From positions 1 through 31,093 of the forward strand of contig JASMSZ010000155.1 in assembly GCA_041694515.1 (NCBI GenBank): a DNA stretch of 31,093 nt. The letters are read 5' to 3'. Under the pieces are notes generated by a model. The model had not been told where the DNA came from and searched no databases. It saw nothing but the letters and a program-made list of their open reading frames with translations. A program made the position numbers and the translations under genes. Below, one piece after another: positions 16,176-23,172 of this stretch (positions are counted from its first letter, which is position 1; every line of letters starts with the position of its first letter). Source of the stretch: Halanaerobium sp041694515 (GTDB lineage Bacteria > Bacillota > Halanaerobiia > Halanaerobiales > Halanaerobiaceae).

Positions 16176-16802
16176 ATGAAAAAGATACTGGCCCTGGTCG
16201 GAGACTATTATCATCCTTCTGACTATTTAAAACAGGCTTTGAAAATGATAATTAAAAATAATTATCAGCTTGATATTTACAGTAATTATCAGGAAGTTAA
16301 CTGGGAAGGTTTAATGGAATATGATGTTTTAATTTTAGCAACCTGGGGTAAAATTAATGATCCAGAGGATGAGGCTTACTGGCTTGACGAATATCACGAA
16401 AAGAAAATCGATCAGTTTTTAGCAGAGGGTGGAAAATTATTTTTAGTTCATTCCGGGACAGCAAGTTATCCCAGAGATGGACTCTTTAGAGAGATTGCAG
16501 GAGGACATTTTATTGAACACCCGGAAGAACATCCAGAAATCACAATTAAAGCAGCAGCAGATAATTTTCTGACTCAGGGGATTACGGATTTTAAAATTAC
16601 AGATGAACAGTACTTTATGAATGTGGATCCAGAAGTTGAAATCTTTTTGAAGGCCGAAAGTGATCAATTTGGGGAAAGTACAGCCGGCTGGAGTAAAGAT
16701 TACAAAAATGGTAAGGTGATTGTACTGACCCCGGGGCACACTCTGGAAGTTTTTGAGGAAAAAATGATGCAGAAATTAATTAATAATATCTTAGAATTAT
16801 AA
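16176..16802 (+). CDS. ThuA-like domain protein
   Basis: A 208-residue protein with a class-I glutamine-amidotransferase-like Rossmann fold of the ThuA family. It starts MKKILALVGDYYHPS and contains DVLILATWGKI, LFLVHSGTASYP and a C-terminal GKVIVLTPGHTLEVF. ThuA proteins are linked to sugar (trehalose) metabolism in some bacteria, but no sugar genes are nearby, so no substrate is assigned. AAGGAGG precedes the ATG and an intrinsic terminator follows directly. Confidence 0.75.
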   Translation: MKKILALVGDYYHPSDYLKQALKMIIKNNYQLDIYSNYQEVNWEGLMEYDVLILATWGKINDPEDEAYWLDEYHEKKIDQFLAEGGKLFLVHSGTASYPRDGLFREIAGGHFIEHPEEHPEITIKAAADNFLTQGITDFKITDEQYFMNVDPEVEIFLKAESDQFGESTAGWSKDYKNGKVIVLTPGHTLEVFEEKMMQKLINNILEL

Positions 16803-16807
16803 ACTTA

Positions 16808-16846
16808 AAGCCCTCTAGAAGTAATTAAACTTCAGAGGGCTTTTTG
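16808..16846 (+). terminator. Intrinsic terminator after the ThuA-like gene
   Basis: Arms AAGCCCTCTAGAAG (16808-16821) and CTTCAGAGGGCTT (16830-16842) pair with one bulged base, followed by TTTTTGT. The A-rich 5' side gives weak potential for the minus strand too, where the TRAP operon ends about 110 bases away. Confidence 0.85.
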
Positions 16847-16953
16847 TACTTGAAAATTAATTTAGTATTTTTTTAGAACTTAATTCAAAATTTAAGCTTT
16901 TAAATTAAGCCGAATCGAATATTAAAACATTATTTAAATCAATTTTAGCCAGT

Positions 16954-18888
16954 TTAAGCTGCTTTTGGTGTAAAATCCTGCTTATTTTTAAACTGCAGAT
17001 ATAAGACAACTACCAGCAGTAAACTTCCCAGTAGATCTAACTGCCAGCCCGGGATTAAGAGACCATAGGCACTTCCCAAAAGCAGTAATCTTTCTAAAAT
17101 AGTAGTCTTCCGGTTTAAATAACCCAGTACTGCCGCTGCCAGAGAGAATACTCCCAAAATCGAACTTCCGGTAATTAAAATCACCTGAACAACTGTAGTA
17201 TCTATCAACAGCAGTGAAGGAGAATAGGCAAAGACAAACGGGACCACAAAGCCGGCAATTGCAAGTTTAACTGCTGTAAGTCCAGTTTTAAATGGGTCGG
17301 AGCCTGAGATACCTGCACCTGCATAGGCAGCTAATGCCGCCGGAGGAGTGAGATCAGCTACAACCCCAAAATAAAGTACAAACAGATGGGCAGCTAAAAT
17401 TGGTACTCCCAGTTGAGTTAATGCAGGAGCAGCCATTGTTGCCAGCACAATATAAGTAGCAGTTGTAGGTAAACCAGTTCCCAGAATAGTACAGGCGATC
17501 ATAGTAAAAAAGAGAGCCAGAAAGAGATTACCATTAGCAAGAGCTATAGTTAGACTTGTAAATTTAAGTCCAAGGCCGGTTAGAGTTGTAACTCCAACTA
17601 TAAAACCAACTGAGGCACAGGCGGCGGCAACTCCCAGAGCGGAAATCGCTCCTTCTCTCAATGTATCCAGCAGGTCCTTTAAATTCATCCGGGTATCTTT
17701 TTTTAAAAAACTTAAGGCAAAAGAGACCAAAATACCAAGAAAAGCTGCCTTTAAAGGTGTATAACCTCTGAATAAATAATAGAAGATAATAATCAGGGGT
17801 GCTATCATATGCCCTCTATTTTTTAAGACAGTTAAAAACCTAGGAATTAGCTCTTCACTCATGCCCACGAGGCCCTGTTTTTTTGCCTCAAAGTGAACCA
17901 TTAAACCAACAGTTATGTAATACAAAATTGCTGGTAAAATAGCGGCTCTGGCAATTGTAACATAGGGAACTCCAATAAATTCGGCCATAATAAAGGCAGC
18001 AGCACCCATGATTGGCGGCATTATCTGGCCTCCGGTAGAAGCAGAGGCTTCAACAGCGGCTGCAAATTGAGAATTATAGCCAACTCTCTTCATTAAAGGA
18101 ATTGTAAAAGAGCCTGTGGTTACTGTATTTGCTACTGAACTTCCAGAAATAGAACCCATTAAACCACTTGAAACAACTGCAGCTTTAGCCGGGCCACCGG
18201 TTGTTCTTCCGGTCAGAGAAAGCGAAAGATCAATAAATAAATCACCAAGTCCCGTTCGTTTGGCAAAAGCACCAAGGAGTAAAAATAAGAAAATATAGGT
18301 TGCAGATACTCCCAGTGGAATTCCAAAAATACCTTCAGTAGTAAAATACATATGACTTGCAATTCGGGACCAGGAATAACCGCGGTGTGCCAGCATTCCA
18401 GGCATTTGTTGTCCATAATGAGCATAAAGTAAAAATAAAATTGCAATTGCAGGTAATTCTGGGCCTAAAGCTCTTCGGGTTCCTTCCAGAACAATGATGA
18501 TTGCTAGAATTGCCATCATCTGGTCAACCTGAGTGTACATTCCAGCTCTGTGAACCAGTTCTACATAATTAATTATAATATAGGAAGAAATTGCAATACT
18601 ACCGAGAGCAAAGATTAAATCAATGGTCAAGATAAACTTACTTTCCTTTTTATCTTTTAATGCAGGATATAAAAGAAAAATAAGGGTAAAAATAAAGCCC
18701 AGATGAACCGCCCGCTGTTTTAAAGCCAGCAGGATTCCAAATCCCGCTGTATAAAGGTGAAATAAAGATAAAGTTATGGCAATTGTTGAAACCAGGACTG
18801 CTGCCAGTCCAGTATAATGTCTGTAATCTGCACTAGGATCATATTTTTTTAATAATTCATCTTCCTTTAAATGTTCTTTTTCAGCCAT
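16954..18888 (-). CDS. TAXI-type TRAP transporter fused permease (DctQ-DctM)
   Basis: A 644-residue, highly hydrophobic protein. The N-terminal ~170 residues correspond to the small 4-helix subunit and the rest to the large DctM-like permease, a fusion typical of TAXI-TRAP systems. Motifs include GGPAKAAVVSSGLMGSISGS, ASTGGQIMPPIMGAAAFIMAE and GTGLPTTATYIVLA. It should take up an organic acid or similar solute with Na+ or H+ using the binding protein encoded upstream. The ATG is 1 base past the DUF1850 stop and its AAGGAGG lies inside the end of that gene, so translation is coupled. The C-terminus adds two further membrane segments. Confidence 0.92.
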   Translation of the reverse strand: MAEKEHLKEDELLKKYDPSADYRHYTGLAAVLVSTIAITLSLFHLYTAGFGILLALKQRAVHLGFIFTLIFLLYPALKDKKESKFILTIDLIFALGSIAISSYIIINYVELVHRAGMYTQVDQMMAILAIIIVLEGTRRALGPELPAIAILFLLYAHYGQQMPGMLAHRGYSWSRIASHMYFTTEGIFGIPLGVSATYIFLFLLLGAFAKRTGLGDLFIDLSLSLTGRTTGGPAKAAVVSSGLMGSISGSSVANTVTTGSFTIPLMKRVGYNSQFAAAVEASASTGGQIMPPIMGAAAFIMAEFIGVPYVTIARAAILPAILYYITVGLMVHFEAKKQGLVGMSEELIPRFLTVLKNRGHMIAPLIIIFYYLFRGYTPLKAAFLGILVSFALSFLKKDTRMNLKDLLDTLREGAISALGVAAACASVGFIVGVTTLTGLGLKFTSLTIALANGNLFLALFFTMIACTILGTGLPTTATYIVLATMAAPALTQLGVPILAAHLFVLYFGVVADLTPPAALAAYAGAGISGSDPFKTGLTAVKLAIAGFVVPFVFAYSPSLLLIDTTVVQVILITGSSILGVFSLAAAVLGYLNRKTTILERLLLLGSAYGLLIPGWQLDLLGSLLLVVVLYLQFKNKQDFTPKAA

Positions 18889-18889
18889 T

Positions 18890-19393
18890 TTAAAACCTCC
18901 TTAAGATAAATGTAAAATAGCTAATTTTTTCAGTCTTAATCTGCAGTAGAGTTTCTGTTTTTAAATTTTTGTATAGTTTAAAACTCTCCTGCTTAAAAAT
19001 AAATTCATGTTTTGCATAATCACTGACTCTGAGCATTATTTCTGGTAGAAACTGATTTATATTTTTAATAATAAATCTATCATTTTCTACTATGTAATCT
19101 CCCTGTTCAGCAGAGGTAGGGAGACCGGCTCCGTAAGACTGATATTCTGTTCCTGTTAATAATATTTTTCCATCTTTGATTTCAAAGAATTCAATTACAG
19201 GGGTTCTGGCAACTGAGTGCTGATACTTAATCTCAAAATTATCACCATCTTTTACTTTTTCTTCCCAGATAATTATATCTGCTTTATAATCAACAAGCTG
19301 CAGTGTATTGACTTTAAAAACAAAGAGTGAAAATACTATAATAAAAAGTAATAATCCAAACAAAAAAAATTTAAATAATTTATTTTTATTCAT
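18890..19393 (-). CDS. DUF1850 protein, TAXI-TRAP accessory
   Basis: A 167-residue protein with an N-terminal membrane anchor (residues ~7-28) and an outward domain carrying KYQHSVARTPVIEFFEI and EYQSYGAGLPTSAE, the DUF1850 signature. These small proteins are frequently found between TAXI binding protein and permease genes; their molecular role is unknown. No ribosome site lies directly before the ATG. The only good one, AAGGAGG at 19437-19431, is 37 bases upstream and separated by a stable stem-loop. The frame is open back to an ATT at 19420 that has 10-base spacing to the same site, so the start may be there (nine extra residues). Confidence 0.8.
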   Translation of the reverse strand: MNKNKLFKFFLFGLLLFIIVFSLFVFKVNTLQLVDYKADIIIWEEKVKDGDNFEIKYQHSVARTPVIEFFEIKDGKILLTGTEYQSYGAGLPTSAEQGDYIVENDRFIIKNINQFLPEIMLRVSDYAKHEFIFKQESFKLYKNLKTETLLQIKTEKISYFTFILRRF

Positions 19394-19404
19394 AAAAATG
19401 AGAG

Positions 19405-19437
19405 CCGGGTATTTTTCAATACCCGGTTTTCCTCCTT
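19405..19437 (-). promoter_or_regulatory. Shine-Dalgarno plus GAAA-capped stem-loop before the DUF1850 start
   Basis: In the minus-strand RNA, AAGGAGG (19437-19431) is followed by AAAA, a perfect 9-bp stem CCGGGTATT/AATACCCGG (19426-19418 with 19413-19405) closed by a GAAA tetraloop, then CTCTCATTTTT and AUG at 19393. The GNRA loop forms only in minus-strand RNA, indicating function on that strand. It may lower expression of the downstream genes relative to the binding protein, or bring ribosome site and AUG together. Confidence 0.7.
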
Positions 19438-19526
19438 CTAGATAGATTTTAGAGGCTTAATATTAATTTATTACAATAATTTAAATCAGTGATTTATTAT
19501 AACTTTAAGCCCATTCTAAAATCTGA

Positions 19527-20492
19527 TTACTTTACCTCATTATAATATTTCTGAGCACCGGGATGAAGTTCAACTGTCATTCCATCTAGAGCACTTTCTA
19601 GTTTAATATCTCTGGCTCTATCATGAGCTGCAATTAAAGTATCTCTGTTTTCGAAAATTGCTTTGGTAATATTATAAACAACATCTTCACTTAAAGCTGC
19701 ATCTGCAACAAGAATAGCTTTTAATGCAACAGTCTGAACATCCTTTTCTAAACCATTATATGTTCCTGCTGGAACAGTTACTCCGGTTAGATATGGATAA
19801 GCTTCATTTAATGATTCAATATCTGAGTCACTAAAGTTAAGCAGTGAAATATCCTGAGTTGCTGCAACATCCATCACAGCTGCAGTTGGAATACCGGCTG
19901 TTAAAAATGCGGCATCAATCTGTCTGTCCTTAAGTCTACTTGCTGCTTCTCCGAAAGATAGATAATCTTCTTCAATGTCTTCATAAGTTAAATCAAAGTG
20001 TTTTAAAATCTGACTGGCATTTGCTTCAGCACCACTACCAGGAGCACCGACAGCTACACTTTTACCTTTTAGGTCTTTAATGCTTTCTATTCCGGCCTCA
20101 TCACGAACAATAATCTGAATAACTTCTGGATATAAAACAGCAATACCTCTCATATTATTAACCTGACTATCTGCAAATTGATTTTGACCATTTACAGCAT
20201 AGCTGGCAATATCATTCTGAAGAATTGCTAATTCAACTTGCTGATTATAGATCAGGCGAGTATTTGTTACAGAAGCTCCAGTAGATTGAGCTGATGTATT
20301 AATATTCTCTACATTCTCGTTGAGGACTTTTGCAATTGCACCGCCAATTGGATAATAAGTACCTGAGGTACCTCCGGTTGCGATTGAGAGGAAAGTAGTA
20401 TCCTGGGCAGCTGCCATTCCACTAACTAAAAGACTAAAAACAATAACAGCAGTTAAAAGAACTAAAGAGTTTTTCTTTTTTAACATATTCAT
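19527..20492 (-). CDS. TAXI-family TRAP transporter solute-binding protein
   Basis: A 321-residue extracytoplasmic binding protein. A signal peptide (MNMLKKKNS, hydrophobic core, ...GMAAAQ) is followed by FLSIATGGTSGTYYPIGGAIA, the defining N-terminal motif of TAXI proteins, and by GKSVAVGAPGSGAEANA and DAAFLTAGIPTAAV. It captures the solute for the fused permease encoded downstream on the same strand. AGGGAGAAG precedes the ATG. The 133-base gap to the DUF1850 gene contains the stem-loop at 19405-19426, which could give more binding protein than permease. The ligand is not predictable from sequence. Confidence 0.92.
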   Translation of the reverse strand: MNMLKKKNSLVLLTAVIVFSLLVSGMAAAQDTTFLSIATGGTSGTYYPIGGAIAKVLNENVENINTSAQSTGASVTNTRLIYNQQVELAILQNDIASYAVNGQNQFADSQVNNMRGIAVLYPEVIQIIVRDEAGIESIKDLKGKSVAVGAPGSGAEANASQILKHFDLTYEDIEEDYLSFGEAASRLKDRQIDAAFLTAGIPTAAVMDVAATQDISLLNFSDSDIESLNEAYPYLTGVTVPAGTYNGLEKDVQTVALKAILVADAALSEDVVYNITKAIFENRDTLIAAHDRARDIKLESALDGMTVELHPGAQKYYNEVK

Positions 20493-20530
20493 ATCTTCTC
20501 CCTTCTTGTTGTAAAAAAATTTATTACTTT

Positions 20531-20567
20531 AACACTTTAATATATATTTTTTTAAGTTTAAAGTGTT
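20531..20567 (-). repeat. 10-bp inverted repeat in the TAXI operon leader
   Basis: AACACTTTAA (20531-20540) and TTAAAGTGTT (20558-20567) are perfect inverted copies 17 bases apart. They lie just downstream of the predicted minus-strand promoter, so they may be an operator or a leader stem-loop. Confidence 0.45.
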
Positions 20568-20575
20568 CCTATCTA

Positions 20576-20604
20576 ATTTTACTATATCTAAAGTCAAAAA
20601 GCAA
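20576..20604 (-). promoter_or_regulatory. Sigma-A-type promoter for the TAXI-TRAP operon
   Basis: Read on the minus strand: TTGCTT (20604-20599), 17-base spacer, TAAAAT (20581-20576). It would start transcription near 20570, about 80 bases before the ATG at 20492. Confidence 0.5.
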
Positions 20605-20722
20605 GAATCTGTTACATCATTTAAAGGCAATTAAAGCTTATATCCGGGGATTATAGTCTATAAATGTCTTATAAACTCACAATCCTAAAAAAGTGAAAAT
20701 AATTAATTTTTTTAGTGAAAAC

Positions 20723-20751
20723 TTGAACAAAGAGTCAAAATGAGTTATAAT
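20723..20751 (+). promoter_or_regulatory. Sigma-A-type promoter for the hydrogenase-maturation block
   Basis: TTGAAC (20723-20728), 17-base spacer, TATAAT (20746-20751). Transcription from about 20758 would give a 190-base leader before the TM1266-family gene. That leader contains the palindrome at 20878-20913 and no riboswitch that I recognise. Confidence 0.6.
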
Positions 20752-20877
20752 ATTATCAAAGTTAATATCTGATCAGCCGGGGCCACCTGTTTGAAAGGAT
20801 ATCATATTTTAGCACTTCCTGAATTTAAGGATGATTTCTGAGAATCAGGGGAGGGATCTTTCTATGTCTATATATAG

Positions 20878-20913
20878 GTACCAGGTACAAAAAGGCCTTT
20901 TTGTACCTGGTAC
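20878..20913. repeat. Perfect 36-bp palindrome with GTACC/GGTAC ends
   Basis: GTACCAGGTACAAAAAGG (20878-20895) is followed immediately by its exact reverse complement (20896-20913). It sits in the leader of the regulator gene, 35 bases before its ATG. It shares GTACC/GGTAC ends with the elements at 169-248 and 21232-21330. Confidence 0.75.
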
Positions 20914-20948
20914 AAAAGAAACATATCACAACTAATGGAGGAACGAAG

Positions 20949-21206
20949 ATGAAAAAAAGAATTGGCTCAGTAGCAGTTGTTGTAGAAAGGAGAGAAAAGG
21001 TAAGTGATCGAATTAATAAAATTTTAAGTAAAAATGCTGACTGTATCATTGGCAGAATGGGGATACCTTCAGTAGAACACGGATTATCAATGATTTCACT
21101 AATAGTAGAGGGAACACCAGATGAGATTGGAGCAATGACAGGTCAGCTGGGGAATCTGCCGGGTGTTAATTTAAAATCAGCTTTGACATCGGTTGAGATT
21201 GAGTAA
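20949..21206 (+). CDS. TM1266-family putative iron-only hydrogenase system regulator
   Basis: An 85-residue ACT-like small protein. It starts KKRIGSVAVVVERREK, contains NADCIIGRMGIP and SMISLIVEGTPDEIGAMTGQLG, and ends GVNLKSALTS, as in the family called iron-only hydrogenase system regulator after Thermotoga TM1266. Members usually neighbour hydE/F/G; their mechanism is not established. ATG 20949 was chosen because GGAGG lies 7 bases upstream; the frame is open further back but only through the palindrome. The hydG gene follows after 146 bases filled mostly by an inverted-repeat element. Confidence 0.85.
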   Translation: MKKRIGSVAVVVERREKVSDRINKILSKNADCIIGRMGIPSVEHGLSMISLIVEGTPDEIGAMTGQLGNLPGVNLKSALTSVEIE

Positions 21207-21231
21207 ATTGAACAAGTCACGTACGCGTATC

Positions 21232-21330
21232 GTACCGTGCACCTGTCAGTTTGTGTCGAATTATATAATATTATGTTGAAAAAGATGTGTTTTAGACATT
21301 TTTCGACATAAATCGGGTGGTGCACGGTAC
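21232..21330. repeat. 99-bp nested inverted-repeat element with GTACC/GGTAC ends
   Basis: Perfect outer arms GTACCGTGCACC (21232-21243) and GGTGCACGGTAC (21319-21330) enclose inner arms TGTCGAA (21254-21260) and TTCGACA (21302-21308). The element ends 11 bases before the AAGGAGG of hydG. The layout suggests a REP/MITE-like mobile palindrome inserted between regulator and hydG; in RNA it would form a long interrupted hairpin inside the presumed operon transcript. Confidence 0.7.
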
Positions 21331-21352
21331 CAGTAAATTAAAGGAGGAAATT

Positions 21353-22801
21353 ATGAGCAATATTAATTATTTTAAAGAGGAATTTGGAGAGGATTATCGG
21401 ACTGAAGTCTGTGACTATATAACTGATGAGAAAATTGAGGGAATTCTGGCTGAGGCACAAAAGCCGAGCCCGGAAGAAGTAAATAGAATTGTAGAGAAAG
21501 CTTTAGAGTTAAAGGGAATAACTCCGGTTGAAGCGGCAACTTTACTGCAGGTTGAGGATGAGGAGCTAATTGATCGTTTTCTGGAAGCTGCCCGTAAAGT
21601 TAAGGAAGAAATTTACGGTAAGCGGCTGGTTATTTTTGCTCCCCTATATTTTGCCAATCAGTGTGTCAACGACTGTCTTTACTGTGGTTTCCGCAAAGAT
21701 AACCACCTTGTAGATCGCAAAAAACTAACTCAGCAGGAAATTCGTAACGAAGTTGAGGCTTTAGAGAAAGAAGGACATAAAAGATTACTCGTTTTAACCG
21801 GAGAGGCACCTAATACAGATTTAGATTATGTAGTGGAAAGCATTAAAACTGCCTATGATGTCAAAACTGAAAATGGTGGAGAAATTAGAAGAATTAATGC
21901 GGAAATTGCTCCTTTAAGTACCGAAGATTTTAAAAAACTTAAAGAATCTGAAATAGGTACTTATACCTGTTTTCAGGAAACCTATAACCGCAAACAGTAC
22001 CAGAAACTTCATCCATCAGGTCCCAAGAGTAATTATGAATGGCGTCTTTCGGTGATGGATAGAGCTCAGGAAGCTGGAATTGATGATGTGGGTATTGGAG
22101 CTCTATTTGGACTTTATGATTATAAATTTGATGTAATTGGAATGCTTTTACATGCTGAGTATCTGGATAAAAAGTGGGGAGTTGGACCTCATACTGTTTC
22201 AGTACCCAGACTTAATCCAGCTCTGGGAACTCCTCTGGATGAAGTTCCTTATCCTGTATCAGATTCTGATTTTCGCAAACTGGTAGCAGTTTTGAGACTG
22301 GCAATTCCTTATACAGGTATGATTTTATCGACTAGAGAAACCTCAGAGATGAGAAATGAATTGTTTGAGCACGGAGTTTCTCAGATATCTGCTGGTTCCC
22401 GGACAACTCCAGGCGGCTATGAGAAAAAGGAAAATAATAAAGAAGAACTGGCTCAGTTTTCACTCCATGATCTACGTCCTATTGATGAGATTATTTCCGG
22501 GATAGCTAAAGATGGTTATATTCCAAGTTTCTGTACCGCCTGTTACCGTCTTGGTCGGACTGGAAAAGACTTTATGGATCTGGCCAAGCCAGGTAAAATT
22601 CAGGAATTCTGCCGTCCTAATGCAATGCTAACTTTTAAAGAATATTTAGAGGACTTTGGAACAGAAGAAAGTCGAAAGCACGGTAAGGAATGTCTATCTG
22701 TTCTGATGGAGAAGCTGAAAAATGATAATCCGAAGTTGGCTGAAAATATTGCTGATAAACTTGATGCGATTGCAGATGGAAAGCACGATTTATATCTTTA
22801 G
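21353..22801 (+). CDS. hydG: [FeFe]-hydrogenase H-cluster maturase HydG (radical SAM tyrosine lyase)
   Basis: A 482-residue radical-SAM enzyme that cleaves tyrosine to p-cresol and dehydroglycine and supplies the CO and CN- ligands, as an Fe-cysteine synthon, for the H-cluster 2Fe subsite. The SAM cluster motif CX3CX2C is C104/C108/C111 (ANQCVNDCLYCGFR). The auxiliary cluster motif CX2CX22C is C394/C397/C420, complete, so both clusters can form. ATG 21353 follows AAGGAGG; the frame is open a little further upstream, into the repeat. Next comes a 371-base gap with a large palindrome, then hydF. Confidence 0.97.
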   Translation: MSNINYFKEEFGEDYRTEVCDYITDEKIEGILAEAQKPSPEEVNRIVEKALELKGITPVEAATLLQVEDEELIDRFLEAARKVKEEIYGKRLVIFAPLYFANQCVNDCLYCGFRKDNHLVDRKKLTQQEIRNEVEALEKEGHKRLLVLTGEAPNTDLDYVVESIKTAYDVKTENGGEIRRINAEIAPLSTEDFKKLKESEIGTYTCFQETYNRKQYQKLHPSGPKSNYEWRLSVMDRAQEAGIDDVGIGALFGLYDYKFDVIGMLLHAEYLDKKWGVGPHTVSVPRLNPALGTPLDEVPYPVSDSDFRKLVAVLRLAIPYTGMILSTRETSEMRNELFEHGVSQISAGSRTTPGGYEKKENNKEELAQFSLHDLRPIDEIISGIAKDGYIPSFCTACYRLGRTGKDFMDLAKPGKIQEFCRPNAMLTFKEYLEDFGTEESRKHGKECLSVLMEKLKNDNPKLAENIADKLDAIADGKHDLYL

Positions 22802-22825
22802 ATTTTATTATAATTCGAAATTATC

Positions 22826-23044
22826 TTATTGTGAGCCGCAAAACAGTCTAGTTCCAAATTAAGATTAAAGAAGGGAGTAAGATTATTGTTTCAAATCCGA
22901 ATTGACTTCCTTCCTGATCGGCACCTCCTGTGCCGCAGTCAGTGCCAGATATCGTGTCTGGCAGTCAATTTCGATTCTCACAATAATCAACTCCTTCTAG
23001 TTAATCTTACTAAGTCACAGCGACTGCTTTGCGGCTTACAATAA
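22826..23044. repeat. 219-bp nested palindrome with two apical hairpins (MITE or structured RNA)
   Basis: It fills most of the 371-base gap between hydG and hydF. Outer arms 22826-22848 and 23022-23044 pair at 21 of 23 positions plus one G-T wobble. The second arms, 22860-22889 and 22980-23009, have 9 perfect pairs at each end and a shifted AGAAGG match between. Third arms 22894-22906 and 22964-22976 match 11 of 13. At the tip are two hairpins: CGGCAC-CTCCT-GTGCCG (22919-22935) and a 9-bp stem (22943-22963) with loop TCG. No open frame of note is present. The rest of the gap (22802-22825, 23045-23172) is AT-rich leader with no feature I can support. Confidence 0.8.
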
Positions 23045-23172
23045 TAAGAATGGTAATAATAAAATCTAAAGCTAAAATCTTGACGGAGATAATTGTTTCT
23101 ATTTTACTGATGATAATTTTTAGTGTAACTAATTTCAAGTTAAGAAACTATTATAAATAAGGAAGTGGAAAA

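Noticed and set aside
18116..18298. Plus-strand frame inside the TRAP permease gene
   Set aside because: Antisense shadow of conserved permease motifs; no ribosome site.
20831..20935. 34-codon ORF in the leader of the TM1266-family gene
   Set aside because: No ribosome site at proper distance, and half of it is translation of the perfect palindrome; likely chance.
22826..23044. Integron attC site, retron RNA or CRISPR
   Set aside because: No attC core sites, no reverse transcriptase and no spaced direct repeats; the element is one inverted structure.
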